Assembly (NCBI GenBank): GCA_016840945.1
Contig: JAEORJ010000368.1
Span: forward strand, 1-13,251
Length of the DNA: 13,251 nt
Source: Candidatus Gerdarchaeota archaeon
GTDB lineage: Archaea > Asgardarchaeota > Heimdallarchaeia > JABLTI01
Reading direction: 5' to 3'
Below, one piece after another: positions 6,130 through 13,251 of this stretch. Both the position numbers and the translations under genes were made by a program. Below the pieces are notes generated by a model that ran no database searches, had not been told where the DNA came from, and was given only the letters and a program-made list of their open reading frames with translations. Position 1 is the stretch's first letter. Every line of letters begins with the position of its first letter.

Positions 6130-7185
6130 ATGAACAGTTATTCATTTAATCCCAAAACAGCTTTTGTCTTTTCAGGTGGTGCTAGCTTAGGTTCTATAGA
6201 AGTTGGAGCTTTGAAAGCCATCGTCGAACATGGTGTACATGCTGACATGGTATTAGGTACTTCTGTTGGCAGTTTAAATGGAGCTATGTATGCTAGCAAT
6301 CCTTCTATTCGAGGTGTGCAATTATTAGAAGAAATTTGGCAAAACATCAAAGTTTGGAATGTTTTTACCCCATCACCAGTCACGCCACTTGTTAATTTAA
6401 CCACATTTGGTCAATACCTTGTTTCCCCTAAAAATCTTCGAAAGTTGATTGAAGAAAAAATGCCTTTTACTCGTATTGAAGAAGCTAAATTACCCCTCTA
6501 TATCGTTTGCACTGATATTAAAACTGGTAAAGAAGTTGTTTTCAATAAAGGATTGCTTATTGAAGCTCTTATGTCAAGTGCTGGGATTCCAGGAGTCTTT
6601 CCACCACAACATTTTGGTGATAAAGTTTTACTTGATGGTGGTGTGCTTAATAATGCCCCAATATCAACTGCTGTTCGATTAGGAGCTCAAAGGGTGGTAG
6701 TATTTCCAATAGGTTTGCCTTCTGATAAAGAACCAGCAAATGCTATGGAAATTCTTATTCACAGCATGATTTATCTCCTTAATAGACAACTCGCAACTGA
6801 TATTCAACTCTATAAAGATAAAACTGAATTAATCATAGTTCCTCCACCTGACCATATTGATGTTGGTCCCCATGATTTCTCTAAATCGGAATTATTAATT
6901 AAAAGAGCATATGCTAAAGCAATCAATTGGTTAACCAAAGAAGGTTTTAAACCAAATGCTGATACAATATCATTTTCATGTGATGTTCATACACCTTCCG
7001 TTGATCTTATGGAAGCTAGTATACCTGATGAAGGTCCAAAAGCTACCGCTAGGATAAAAGAAGCATCAAAATCACTAAAAGAAACACTAGATGAAAAAGC
7101 TGATCAAGTTTATACTGGTTTAGTTACTAAAACTGATGAAATTAAGGAGAAAGTTTTCAAAAAGAAATCAGATGAAGATTCATAA
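6130..7185 (+). CDS. Patatin-like phospholipase
   Basis: This encodes 351 residues. The patatin fold is shown by the oxyanion motif SGGASLGS (15-22), the nucleophile elbow GTSVG with S45 (43-47), and the catalytic D169 in LDGGVLNNAP. These form the Ser-Asp dyad that hydrolyses acyl esters of lipids. Its substrate is unknown; in an archaeon with ether lipids it may act on other esters or imported lipids. The catalytic domain ends near 280. The tail (309-341) shows three 11-residue units beginning IKEAS, LDEKA and LVTKT, with hydrophobic residues at positions 1 and 8, so it is an amphipathic helix or coiled coil. There is no signal peptide, so the protein is cytosolic or membrane-associated. 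The ATG at 6130 lacks a ribosome site, and a TATA-like ttcataaat near 6099-6107 would make it leaderless. Confidence 0.88.
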   Translation: MNSYSFNPKTAFVFSGGASLGSIEVGALKAIVEHGVHADMVLGTSVGSLNGAMYASNPSIRGVQLLEEIWQNIKVWNVFTPSPVTPLVNLTTFGQYLVSPKNLRKLIEEKMPFTRIEEAKLPLYIVCTDIKTGKEVVFNKGLLIEALMSSAGIPGVFPPQHFGDKVLLDGGVLNNAPISTAVRLGAQRVVVFPIGLPSDKEPANAMEILIHSMIYLLNRQLATDIQLYKDKTELIIVPPPDHIDVGPHDFSKSELLIKRAYAKAINWLTKEGFKPNADTISFSCDVHTPSVDLMEASIPDEGPKATARIKEASKSLKETLDEKADQVYTGLVTKTDEIKEKVFKKKSDEDS

Positions 7186-7195
7186 GTTTTAAAAT

Positions 7196-7236
7196 CAATA
7201 CTTTTGCTATTGCTAAAGTATTGGAAACTTTTTTTA
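7196..7236 (+). terminator. Hairpin and T-run after the patatin gene
   Basis: CAATACTTT and AAAGTATTG (7196-7204 and 7215-7223) pair perfectly over 9 bases, with a short GC pair inside, and are followed within a few bases by a run of seven T. It lies 11 bases after the stop codon and separates the patatin gene from the methyltransferase genes. Confidence 0.7.
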
Positions 7237-7273
7237 TATTAATTAATGTTAGACCATCGATTGGTGAATAACA

Positions 7274-7840
7274 TTGGAATTAAAGAAAAAAGCTATTATT
7301 ATGAGTATTGTGTTAACCATAATTTTTGGTTGTTTAATACCATTCACATGGACTGATATAGGGCAATTTCAATTATGGCAACAATCAGATATTGTTTTCT
7401 TTACTGGTTACCCTTATCTAACATTATTCAAAACAATCCATTTAATCATTAGTATAGTATTTTTTGCAATCGGTTGCTATCATGTAATTAATATTATTGA
7501 TATTAACAAAAGTGCTCACACAATTCGAAATTCCCCTCATACATTATTAAAAACCGGCTATTACGGAAAAGTTCGCCATCCAATGTATTCGATGTTTCTA
7601 TTGATTTTTATAAGTCTATCATTTGCCCTATGCTCTAGTTTAGCGATAGCTGTGTCATTTTTTGTTGTGTTAGTATTACTTATTTTAAGCTTAATAGAAG
7701 AAAAGCACATGTTGGGTCCATCTTTTGGTGAAGCTTATGTTCAATACAAAAAAGAGGTTCGTAGATATTTTCTATTAAATTGGCAAATTGTACTTTACTG
7801 CATTCTTTTATCATTTAATATAGTTGGAATTTTCTTTTAA
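7274..7840 (+). CDS. ICMT/PEMT-like integral membrane methyltransferase
   Basis: This encodes 188 residues starting with TTG at 7274, preferred because GGTGA (7263-7267) lies 6 bases before it. Four to five membrane helices are visible: about 8-26, 50-75, 105-122, 123-141 and 170-187. The signature of the isoprenylcysteine carboxyl methyltransferase / phospholipid methyltransferase fold is present: TGYYGKVRHPMYS (94-106), then EEK at 142-144, FGEAYVQYKK at 151-160 and RRYF at 163-166. These residues bind SAM at the membrane face. The substrate cannot be told, since archaeal members may methylate lipids or quinones instead of prenylated proteins. A hydrophobic segment after the usual C-terminus is a small oddity. 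It is 73 bases upstream of the anchored methyltransferase and may share a transcript with it. Confidence 0.8.
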   Translation: MELKKKAIIMSIVLTIIFGCLIPFTWTDIGQFQLWQQSDIVFFTGYPYLTLFKTIHLIISIVFFAIGCYHVINIIDINKSAHTIRNSPHTLLKTGYYGKVRHPMYSMFLLIFISLSFALCSSLAIAVSFFVVLVLLILSLIEEKHMLGPSFGEAYVQYKKEVRRYFLLNWQIVLYCILLSFNIVGIFF

Positions 7841-7913
7841 TGAGCATTATTTTAAGATTATTATTGAAAAATTTCTTATAACAAAAATCAAATGTATATA
7901 TAGGAAGTCTCAT

Positions 7914-8459
7914 ATGCCTGAACCATCATTTTTCGTAGCTCTTGGAATAATTATTCTTGGTTTTATAACATTGGTTTCTATATCTTGGCCTAATAAAAGG
8001 GGAGCTCCCTGGGTTCCTACAAGAATTAAAAAAGTTCACAAGATGCTAGAATTGGCGAGTGTCAAAAAGGATGACCTTGTATATGATTTGGGTTGTGGCG
8101 ATGGACGCGTTTTAATAATTGCTGCTAGAAAATATGGCGCTAAAGCTGTTGGTGTAGAAATTGATTTAATACGTTTCTTATGGTGCCAATTTCTAATAAC
8201 TATTTTATTTTTACGAAAAAAAGTGAAAGTAATTTATGGTGATCTTTTTGCTCAAGATTTAAGTAAAGCTGATGTTATATTTTGTTATTTGTTACAAAGC
8301 ACTAATGATAGATTAGAAGATAAATTACAAAAAGAATTACAACCTCACACTCGAGTTGTTTCTAATACTTTTTACTTCCATCAACTACCGATGATAGCCA
8401 TGGATGAACAATATCGACTTTATGCTTACAGCATTTATAATAAGAACACTAAAAAATAG
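7914..8459 (+). CDS. Membrane-anchored FAM173-like SAM methyltransferase
   Basis: This encodes 181 residues from the ATG at 7914, which has GGAAG 6 bases upstream. The frame runs back to 7824, overlapping the previous gene, but nothing supports the extra part. A membrane helix at about 6-24 is followed at once by GAPWVPTRIKKVHKML and then the SAM site VYDLGCGDGR (56-65). Next come VGVEID (79-84) with the acidic E82, YGDLF (108-112), and a late segment TRVVSNTFYF. This order (one helix, a PWVPT-like motif, then a compact seven-strand methyltransferase) matches the FAM173 family. Its eukaryotic members trimethylate lysine in ATP synthase subunit c (ATPSCKMT) and adenine nucleotide translocase (ANTKMT). 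The substrate here is unknown; a membrane protein is a reasonable guess. Family assignment is from memory of motifs. Confidence 0.75.
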   Translation: MPEPSFFVALGIIILGFITLVSISWPNKRGAPWVPTRIKKVHKMLELASVKKDDLVYDLGCGDGRVLIIAARKYGAKAVGVEIDLIRFLWCQFLITILFLRKKVKVIYGDLFAQDLSKADVIFCYLLQSTNDRLEDKLQKELQPHTRVVSNTFYFHQLPMIAMDEQYRLYAYSIYNKNTKK

Positions 8460-8505
8460 TAAATTTCATGAAACAGAATTTATTTATTATTAAATTGATT
8501 ATCAA

Positions 8506-8513
8506 TATATAAA
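8506..8513 (+). promoter_or_regulatory. TATA box of the HEAT-GTPase gene
   Basis: TATATAAA is centred about 24 bases before the ATG at 8533, the classic spacing for a leaderless archaeal transcript. This is the main reason to choose 8533 over the upstream ATG at 8518. Confidence 0.55.
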
Positions 8514-8532
8514 ATCAATGGGTTCATGTAAA

Positions 8533-9564
8533 ATGTCTGGAGAAAATTCTTCAAAAACAGTTGATAAGCTAATAGAAAAGTTGCACAACACTACAGATGT
8601 TGATGCACGATTACGCATAATTGAGGAATTAGGCTTAGTAAATGAAGATGAAATTGATCGAGTGATCCCAGTTTTAATTGGACTACTAGATGATGAAAAT
8701 TGGTTAATTCGTGCTAATGCAGCTGAATTGTTGGGAAACTTTAAAGATAAATCAATTGATGCTTTACCTTCTCTGAAAAAAGCTTCAACTGAAATGAGAA
8801 ATAAATCGAAGAAAGGCTATTTCTTGCAAGCAATTGCACAAATAAAGGATGCGACCACAGACACTCCAATAGATGAACCTGTAAAAGAAACGAGTTCCTC
8901 ACCTGATATTGTAAAAGCTATTGAGGAAATTGATACTGTTAAATTAGAAGAACAATATTCACCAAAAGATGTTAGCGAATTAACACCTACATCTTGGACA
9001 AAGAAATCTAAACACCTCCTTAAGATGGTTGTTCTTGGTGACACTGATGTTGGGAAAACAAATCTGATTGATCAGATAGAATGTGAAGAATTCAACACTA
9101 CTTCCAGCTATTCATTTGGTGTAGCAATAAGCATAAAGAATTTAGAAATTGAAAATAAGAATGTAGTTTTACAGATTTTGGAAATTTCATCAACAGATCG
9201 TTTTAAACCATTACATACAACATTTGTTCGAGGAGCTGAATTAGCATTTATTGTTTTTGATATTACATACTCTGATTCATTGGCTTCTGTTGAAAATTAC
9301 GTTGAGGTTTTACGAAACTCAGGTATGAATACTATAATAACAGTAATAGGAACAAAATCAGATTTGACTTCTAAACGTCAAGTTTCAATTCAAGAAGCAA
9401 AAGCTACAATAAATAATCTAAAATCCTATCTTAAAAAATTCGAAAACTATGAAGAACCTTCACCTAGAATTTTAGACTATTATGAGATTACTCAAGATTC
9501 TATCGATGTGATAAATGAAGCCATCATATCAATGGTGAAAGAATCATTACAGAAATGGAATTAA
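8533..9564 (+). CDS. HEAT-repeat protein fused to a Ras-like small GTPase with degenerate G3
   Basis: This encodes 343 residues from the ATG at 8533 (leaderless; an in-frame ATG at 8518 adds five). The N-terminal part, about 8-105, is helical with a HEAT-like repeat (VIPVLIGLLDDENWLIRANA), followed by a flexible acidic linker to about 155. The GTPase domain runs from about 162: G1 GDTDVGKT (169-176) is a normal P-loop, the switch I region has SYSFGVAI where Rab/Ras have a Thr, G3 is LEISSTDRF (216-224) in place of WDTAGQERF, G4 is GTKSD (273-277), and G5 is weak (YYEIT, 316-320). So it should bind GTP, but the DxxG and catalytic Gln are missing. HEAT fusions to small GTPases occur in Asgard archaea. 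There is no C-terminal CaaX box. It may act as a signalling scaffold; the partner is unknown. Confidence 0.85.
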   Translation: MSGENSSKTVDKLIEKLHNTTDVDARLRIIEELGLVNEDEIDRVIPVLIGLLDDENWLIRANAAELLGNFKDKSIDALPSLKKASTEMRNKSKKGYFLQAIAQIKDATTDTPIDEPVKETSSSPDIVKAIEEIDTVKLEEQYSPKDVSELTPTSWTKKSKHLLKMVVLGDTDVGKTNLIDQIECEEFNTTSSYSFGVAISIKNLEIENKNVVLQILEISSTDRFKPLHTTFVRGAELAFIVFDITYSDSLASVENYVEVLRNSGMNTIITVIGTKSDLTSKRQVSIQEAKATINNLKSYLKKFENYEEPSPRILDYYEITQDSIDVINEAIISMVKESLQKWN

Positions 9565-9574
9565 ATTTAAACAC

Positions 9575-9593
9575 CATATATTTTTTTAAATCA
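9575..9593 (+). promoter_or_regulatory. TATA-like region and T-run between the GTPase and the next gene
   Basis: ccatatatttttttaaatc contains a TATA-like element about 26-35 bases before the ATG at 9613 and a run of seven T that could terminate the GTPase transcript. The two roles could overlap. Confidence 0.35.
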
Positions 9594-9612
9594 TTACTGT
9601 ATACCATTGTTT

Positions 9613-10329
9613 ATGAAATCTGACGCTGCAAAAGATTATGATGAAATGGATGAAGTATACATAAGAAAAAGTGAGAATTTTGTTTATAACGCTCATTATG
9701 AACGACCAGCAATTATTTCTCTTTTAGGAGAAGTAAAAGGAAAGAAAGTACTAGATGCTGGATGTGGTGGCGGTGTTCTAACTGAGTGGTTGGTTGAAAA
9801 TGGTGGAGATGTCATTGCATTCGATATAAGTGAGAAAATGGTTGAGCATGCAAAAAAAAGATTGAAAGAAAAAGCTGTGATTTTACAAGCTGATTTATCT
9901 CAATCATTAGATTTCGTTGATGATTATTCAATCGATGTAATAGTTTCATCTTTAGTACTCCATTATATTGATAATTGGTTGCCCGTTTTTTCTGAATTTG
10001 ATAGAATATTGAAAAGCAATGGCTTTGTTGTTTTTTCAGTTCATCATCCACATGCTGATTGGTTGTGGTTTAATAAAGAAAATTATTTCAAAAAAGAGCT
10101 CTATAATGACACCTGGACAATAGAAGGAAAACCATACCATGTGAGTTATTATCATCGGACATTAGCGAGTATGTTTGCAATTTTCAAGAAGTTCAACTTT
10201 TATGTTGATGTGCTATTGGAACCACTGCCAACAAAAGAAGCGAAAGAGATTGACCCAGAAGCTTATGAAAAATTAGCTAAAAATCCACGGTTTTTATTTT
10301 TCAAATTGAAAAAACTTCCAGTAAAATGA
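9613..10329 (+). CDS. Soluble class I SAM-dependent methyltransferase
   Basis: This encodes 238 residues from the ATG at 9613; a TTG three codons earlier is less likely. Motif I is VLDAGCGGG (47-55), with the acidic D71 in IAFDIS at the end of strand 2 and QADL at 92-95, followed by SLVLHYID (113-120) and LKSNGFVVFSVHHPH. This is the Methyltransf_11/UbiE-like group, which methylates many small molecules. The substrate-binding end (about 150-200) is rich in Trp, Phe, Tyr and His (HHPHADWLWF), which suggests a bulky or aromatic substrate, but this is inference. It lacks membrane segments. The following CBM9-like gene begins about 30 bases downstream and may be co-transcribed. Confidence 0.85.
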   Translation: MKSDAAKDYDEMDEVYIRKSENFVYNAHYERPAIISLLGEVKGKKVLDAGCGGGVLTEWLVENGGDVIAFDISEKMVEHAKKRLKEKAVILQADLSQSLDFVDDYSIDVIVSSLVLHYIDNWLPVFSEFDRILKSNGFVVFSVHHPHADWLWFNKENYFKKELYNDTWTIEGKPYHVSYYHRTLASMFAIFKKFNFYVDVLLEPLPTKEAKEIDPEAYEKLAKNPRFLFFKLKKLPVK

Positions 10330-10359
10330 TTTGTCAATGAACTAATTGAAGGGATGAAA

Positions 10360-11181
10360 ATGTATGGTTGTACAGAAGAAAACTTAGCTCATTATAATTG
10401 TCACCAGATAAAAGAACCAATTGTGATAGATGGTAATTTAGAAAAACCTATTTGGAAGCAGACTGAAAAGGCTTCTCTTGTTGAATTAGTCACTGGTGAA
10501 CCTGCTTCACTTCAAACAAAAATAGCTGCTCTATGGGATAAAGATTATTTCTATGTTGGTTTTTGGGTAGAGGAACCAAATGTACAAGCTAAATTAACAA
10601 AAAGGGATTCATTGATTTATACAGAAAATGATATTGAATTGTTTATTGCTGGCAAGGACTGTTATTATGAATTTCAGATAAATGCATTAGGTTCAATTTA
10701 CGAAGTTTTTTACATCTGGCAAGATGCTTACAAAAGAGGTAGTAGATTCGATATTCCAGAATTCAATCTCTATGATCATTCTGTGGATGTTCTTGGAGGT
10801 TTTCAAGATGAGCTTCGATATAATAAACATCCTCGAGGTCGTAGATGGGCATTTATGGATTGGGATTTTCCAGGACTAAAAACAGCTGTTCAAGTGCAAG
10901 GAACCATAAATAGTGAAAATGATATAGATAAGGGTTGGACTGTAGAATTAGCCTATCCTTGGAATGGTATGCAATCACTTTTTGGTGGTGAATTCAAGCC
11001 AATAGGTGGTTCTACCTTTCGAGTGAACTTCTCTAGATTCGAATATCTGACTCCAAGAGCAAATATGAAACAACCAATTGGTTTTTCATTAAATTCCCAT
11101 GGAGTTTATGATTCTCATATTCCTAATTGTTTTAGCTATGTTCACCTTATTGACTACAATAATGATCAATCTAAATACTAG
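10360..11181 (+). CDS. CBM9-like carbohydrate-binding protein, cytosolic
   Basis: This encodes 273 residues from the ATG at 10360, which has GGG 6 bases upstream; another ATG at 10354 abuts the GGG and is less likely. The sequence follows the family 9 carbohydrate-binding module / DOMON-like pattern: IVIDGNLEKPIWKQ (21-34), AALWDKDYFYVGFWVEEP (57-73) and TENDIELFI (88-96). Then come YYEFQINALGSIYEVFYIW (102-120), GWTVELAYPW (192-201) and RVNFSRFEY (221-229). These modules bind sugars at solvent-exposed Trp residues. Usually they are attached to secreted glycoside hydrolases. Here the module stands alone and has no signal peptide, so it should act inside the cell or on a nucleotide-sugar or glycan intermediate. 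It follows a methyltransferase gene by about 30 bases. Confidence 0.8.
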   Translation: MYGCTEENLAHYNCHQIKEPIVIDGNLEKPIWKQTEKASLVELVTGEPASLQTKIAALWDKDYFYVGFWVEEPNVQAKLTKRDSLIYTENDIELFIAGKDCYYEFQINALGSIYEVFYIWQDAYKRGSRFDIPEFNLYDHSVDVLGGFQDELRYNKHPRGRRWAFMDWDFPGLKTAVQVQGTINSENDIDKGWTVELAYPWNGMQSLFGGEFKPIGGSTFRVNFSRFEYLTPRANMKQPIGFSLNSHGVYDSHIPNCFSYVHLIDYNNDQSKY

Positions 11182-11214
11182 ATTCATCCTTTTAGTATCG
11201 TAATTTATACATTA

Positions 11215-11270
11215 ACTAATTATATTCTAATTATAGAATGATTTATTGGATAATTAGCTAATAATTAGTT
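11215..11270. promoter_or_regulatory. AT-rich repeats upstream of the propeller gene
   Basis: CTAATTATA occurs at 11215-11223 and again at 11227-11235. ATTCTA-ATTA-TAGAAT (11224-11239) is a palindrome, and TAATTAG occurs twice further on. The AT stretch near 11230-11236 could be a TATA box, giving a leader of about 20 bases that includes GGGGATA at 11271-11277. Confidence 0.35.
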
Positions 11271-11280
11271 GGGGATAATT

Positions 11281-13215
11281 ATGGTATCAAGGAAAGAAGG
11301 AACTAAAACATTAATTGTTCTTATAGTTTCTACTTTGCTTGTTTTACCTGCTTTTCCAATTCATAATCAAAATACAACGGGTACATTAATTGATATAAAA
11401 TTACCATCATCCCAATCCTTAGATTATTTTTACTTCAATGAACTAAATAATTGGACAGAGGAGGTATCCATAATTGTTGACACTTTTGTAATAAATACAA
11501 CTTGTTATGCCATAACCCCATATTGGCTTTACATTTATGATATTTCTGATATTGAAGAACCTATTTTGTTGAGCTCAACTTATCGTCCATATGATTTTAA
11601 TACAATTTATGTTCAAAACAATCTAGCTTTTATAGCATCATCCTATGGTGATATAAACATCTATAATGTATCAAATCCTTATGATCCGAATTTTTGCTAT
11701 CTTTATTATATAGAAAATGAAATAAATGATATTTTTGTGAATGGAACATATATTTACCTTTCACTATATTATTCAGGAGTAGAAATTCATAATATCACTA
11801 GCTATTGGTCAATTGAAATCTTAGGTTTCTACCATAATTATTTGAGCTACTATATTATTTATGAAGATAACATGTTGTTTGTTACAGATTACAGTGATAC
11901 ATATGTGTTAAATGTCACAGATCCAACGAATATAACACTTTTAACATCAATTCCAATTAGTGGACATATAGCTGTTGAAAATAATCTACTTTTTTGGACT
12001 GGTTACAATGAAGTAAGGATTTATGATATTTCAGATATAGATAATATTGTTCAGATAAGTTCTTATGATTTTACTCCAAATAGCTTTAGTGTTTTTGTAA
12101 AAGTAAAAAATGATATCATGGTTGTAGGTTTTGAAAACGAAGAAGGATTTATGGTCTTGAATTACAGCAATCCAACACAAATTACCCTTTTAGGAAGAAT
12201 AAGTGATGGTGGCTTAATTAAAGACTGTTTTATTAATGGTTCTTATTTATTTACAGCTGAAATTTGGGATGGGTGTGAGATTTATGATCTCAATAACCTT
12301 TCCACTGAAAATAAAATTGCTCATTTACAAGCAAATGGTAAATATGATGATATAGTTTTAAATAATCGAACTATCTTTCTTGCTAGAGGTTGTTGTGGAT
12401 TTTCTATCTATAATATTACTGATTCTTGGTCACTTGTAGAGCTTAGCAATTATGATGATGTTGGTATTTATCATCGTCTTTATGTGAGAGAGAACATACT
12501 ATTTGCTTTATGTCAAGGATATGGTATCAAGATATTCAACATTGCAGATTTAACTGATCCCATTCTAATAGGTGAGTATCATCACCCTTCGATGGATATT
12601 TATGATTTTGATATCAATGGGAACCTTATGGTTATTGCTGCTGGTCTTACTGGTGCGCTTCTAATTGACATTTCTAATTTGTTTGCCCCTTATTTATTAG
12701 CAACATTAACTCAACATTATAGTTATATTTCACATATTTTTATTGAGCAAGATATTCTTTTTTCATGTGACAATGGAAATATTGCTTACATTTTTGATTG
12801 CTCAGATATTTCTGATGTGACTTTAATAACAACCATGAATAGAAAAATTGTTGGTGTTGAATCTTACGAGAATTATATCGTAATATCTTCTAGCATGATT
12901 GAGATATATGATTTTTCAGATAAGGAAAATCCTGTACGTGTTGGTTATGAAGTTACTATTCTTCTCTACCAGATGTATCTTTCTGATTCAGTGGCTTTTT
13001 GTGGAATTGAAAATGGTATCAGGGTTTATGATATACAAGATTCAAACGATATTACATTAATTGCTGAATACACTTATGATCCTGGTTATCGATTTCCATA
13101 TGATACTTATCAATTTGAATTCTTCGCTAGAATAAATTGGTATAACGGTCTAACTATTATCTTGGATGAACTATTAGGCTTTTGGCTTTTTTCATCCGAT
13201 ATCTATGCCGCTTGA
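11281..13215 (+). CDS. Secreted LVIVD-repeat beta-propeller protein
   Basis: This encodes 644 residues from the ATG at 11281, which has GGGG 6 bases upstream; a TTG at 11269 overlaps that site and is rejected. A signal peptide or anchor covers about 9-26 (TLIVLIVSTLLVLPAFP). The rest holds 13 repeats of about 42-48 residues with a core such as LYIYDISDIEEPILL, NIYNVSNPYDP, RIYDISDIDN, KIFNIADLTDPILIGE and EIYDFSDKENPVRV. These are LVIVD repeats, which form beta-propeller blades. Many Asn-x-Ser/Thr sites suggest glycosylation outside the cell. The end (LGFWLFSSDIYAA) lacks a membrane helix or sorting motif, so it may be released or held only by its N-terminus. Propellers of this type are taken to be binding surfaces; the partner is unknown. 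The 36 bases after it hold no gene. Confidence 0.85.
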   Translation: MVSRKEGTKTLIVLIVSTLLVLPAFPIHNQNTTGTLIDIKLPSSQSLDYFYFNELNNWTEEVSIIVDTFVINTTCYAITPYWLYIYDISDIEEPILLSSTYRPYDFNTIYVQNNLAFIASSYGDINIYNVSNPYDPNFCYLYYIENEINDIFVNGTYIYLSLYYSGVEIHNITSYWSIEILGFYHNYLSYYIIYEDNMLFVTDYSDTYVLNVTDPTNITLLTSIPISGHIAVENNLLFWTGYNEVRIYDISDIDNIVQISSYDFTPNSFSVFVKVKNDIMVVGFENEEGFMVLNYSNPTQITLLGRISDGGLIKDCFINGSYLFTAEIWDGCEIYDLNNLSTENKIAHLQANGKYDDIVLNNRTIFLARGCCGFSIYNITDSWSLVELSNYDDVGIYHRLYVRENILFALCQGYGIKIFNIADLTDPILIGEYHHPSMDIYDFDINGNLMVIAAGLTGALLIDISNLFAPYLLATLTQHYSYISHIFIEQDILFSCDNGNIAYIFDCSDISDVTLITTMNRKIVGVESYENYIVISSSMIEIYDFSDKENPVRVGYEVTILLYQMYLSDSVAFCGIENGIRVYDIQDSNDITLIAEYTYDPGYRFPYDTYQFEFFARINWYNGLTIILDELLGFWLFSSDIYAA

Positions 13216-13251
13216 TTCCTTTATTATCTTGATCTCGTTCAGACTCACACC

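Noticed and set aside
7824..7913. N-terminal extension of the FAM173-like methyltransferase overlapping the previous gene
   Set aside because: The ATG at 7914 has GGAAG at the right distance and begins directly before the membrane helix; the extension adds nothing family-like.
7274..9564. Prenylated GTPase methylated by the ICMT-like enzyme
   Set aside because: The GTPase ends in SLQKWN and has no CaaX cysteine, so the neighbouring ICMT-like gene cannot be its classical partner.
9812..10051. Minus-strand frame inside the SAM methyltransferase
   Set aside because: It is the complement of a clear methyltransferase domain and shows no ribosome site or recognisable protein.

Overview
The window is about one-third G+C and looks archaeal. 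Start codons often lie about 25 bases after TATA-like boxes, or behind weak G-rich ribosome sites, and genes tend to end in T-runs. The gene content points to an Asgard (Promethearchaeota) genome, possibly Heimdallarchaeia-like. It includes a HEAT-repeat protein fused to a Ras-like GTPase, a long TPR protein ending in a small alpha/beta domain, a double winged-helix Lrp-like regulator, a secreted caspase-fold peptidase and a secreted LVIVD beta-propeller. This placement is inferred from gene types, because the window holds no rRNA or other marker gene.

Layout. A TPR protein (minus strand, cut by the left edge) is divergent from a two-CBS-domain protein across a 266-base region that carries both promoters and two leader hairpins. 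Three minus-strand genes follow: a tiny one-helix membrane protein, a winged-helix regulator whose first helix-turn-helix lies upstream of any usable start codon (probable one-base frameshift), and a small secreted protein. The last is divergent from a secreted clan CD cysteine peptidase. From there to the right edge everything is on the plus strand: a patatin-like lipase with an 11-residue-repeat tail, an ICMT-like membrane methyltransferase, a membrane-anchored FAM173-like methyltransferase, the HEAT-GTPase, a soluble SAM methyltransferase, a cytosolic CBM9-like protein and the LVIVD propeller.

How they may work together. There is no single obvious operon. Hairpins followed by T-runs isolate the peptidase and the patatin as separate transcripts. 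The closest functional grouping is at the membrane: patatin lipase, ICMT-like enzyme and anchored methyltransferase lie together, next to a GTPase. The divergent secreted pair (183-residue beta-rich protein and peptidase) may be co-regulated, since TACCAT/ATGGTA half-sites lie between them. No defence system, CRISPR array, mobile element, tRNA or rRNA was seen.

The most notable items are the HEAT-GTPase with a degenerate G3 motif, the broken start of the double winged-helix regulator, the FAM173-like methyltransferase, the patatin tail with hendecad repeats, and the Ig-plus-caspase-fold secreted peptidase.
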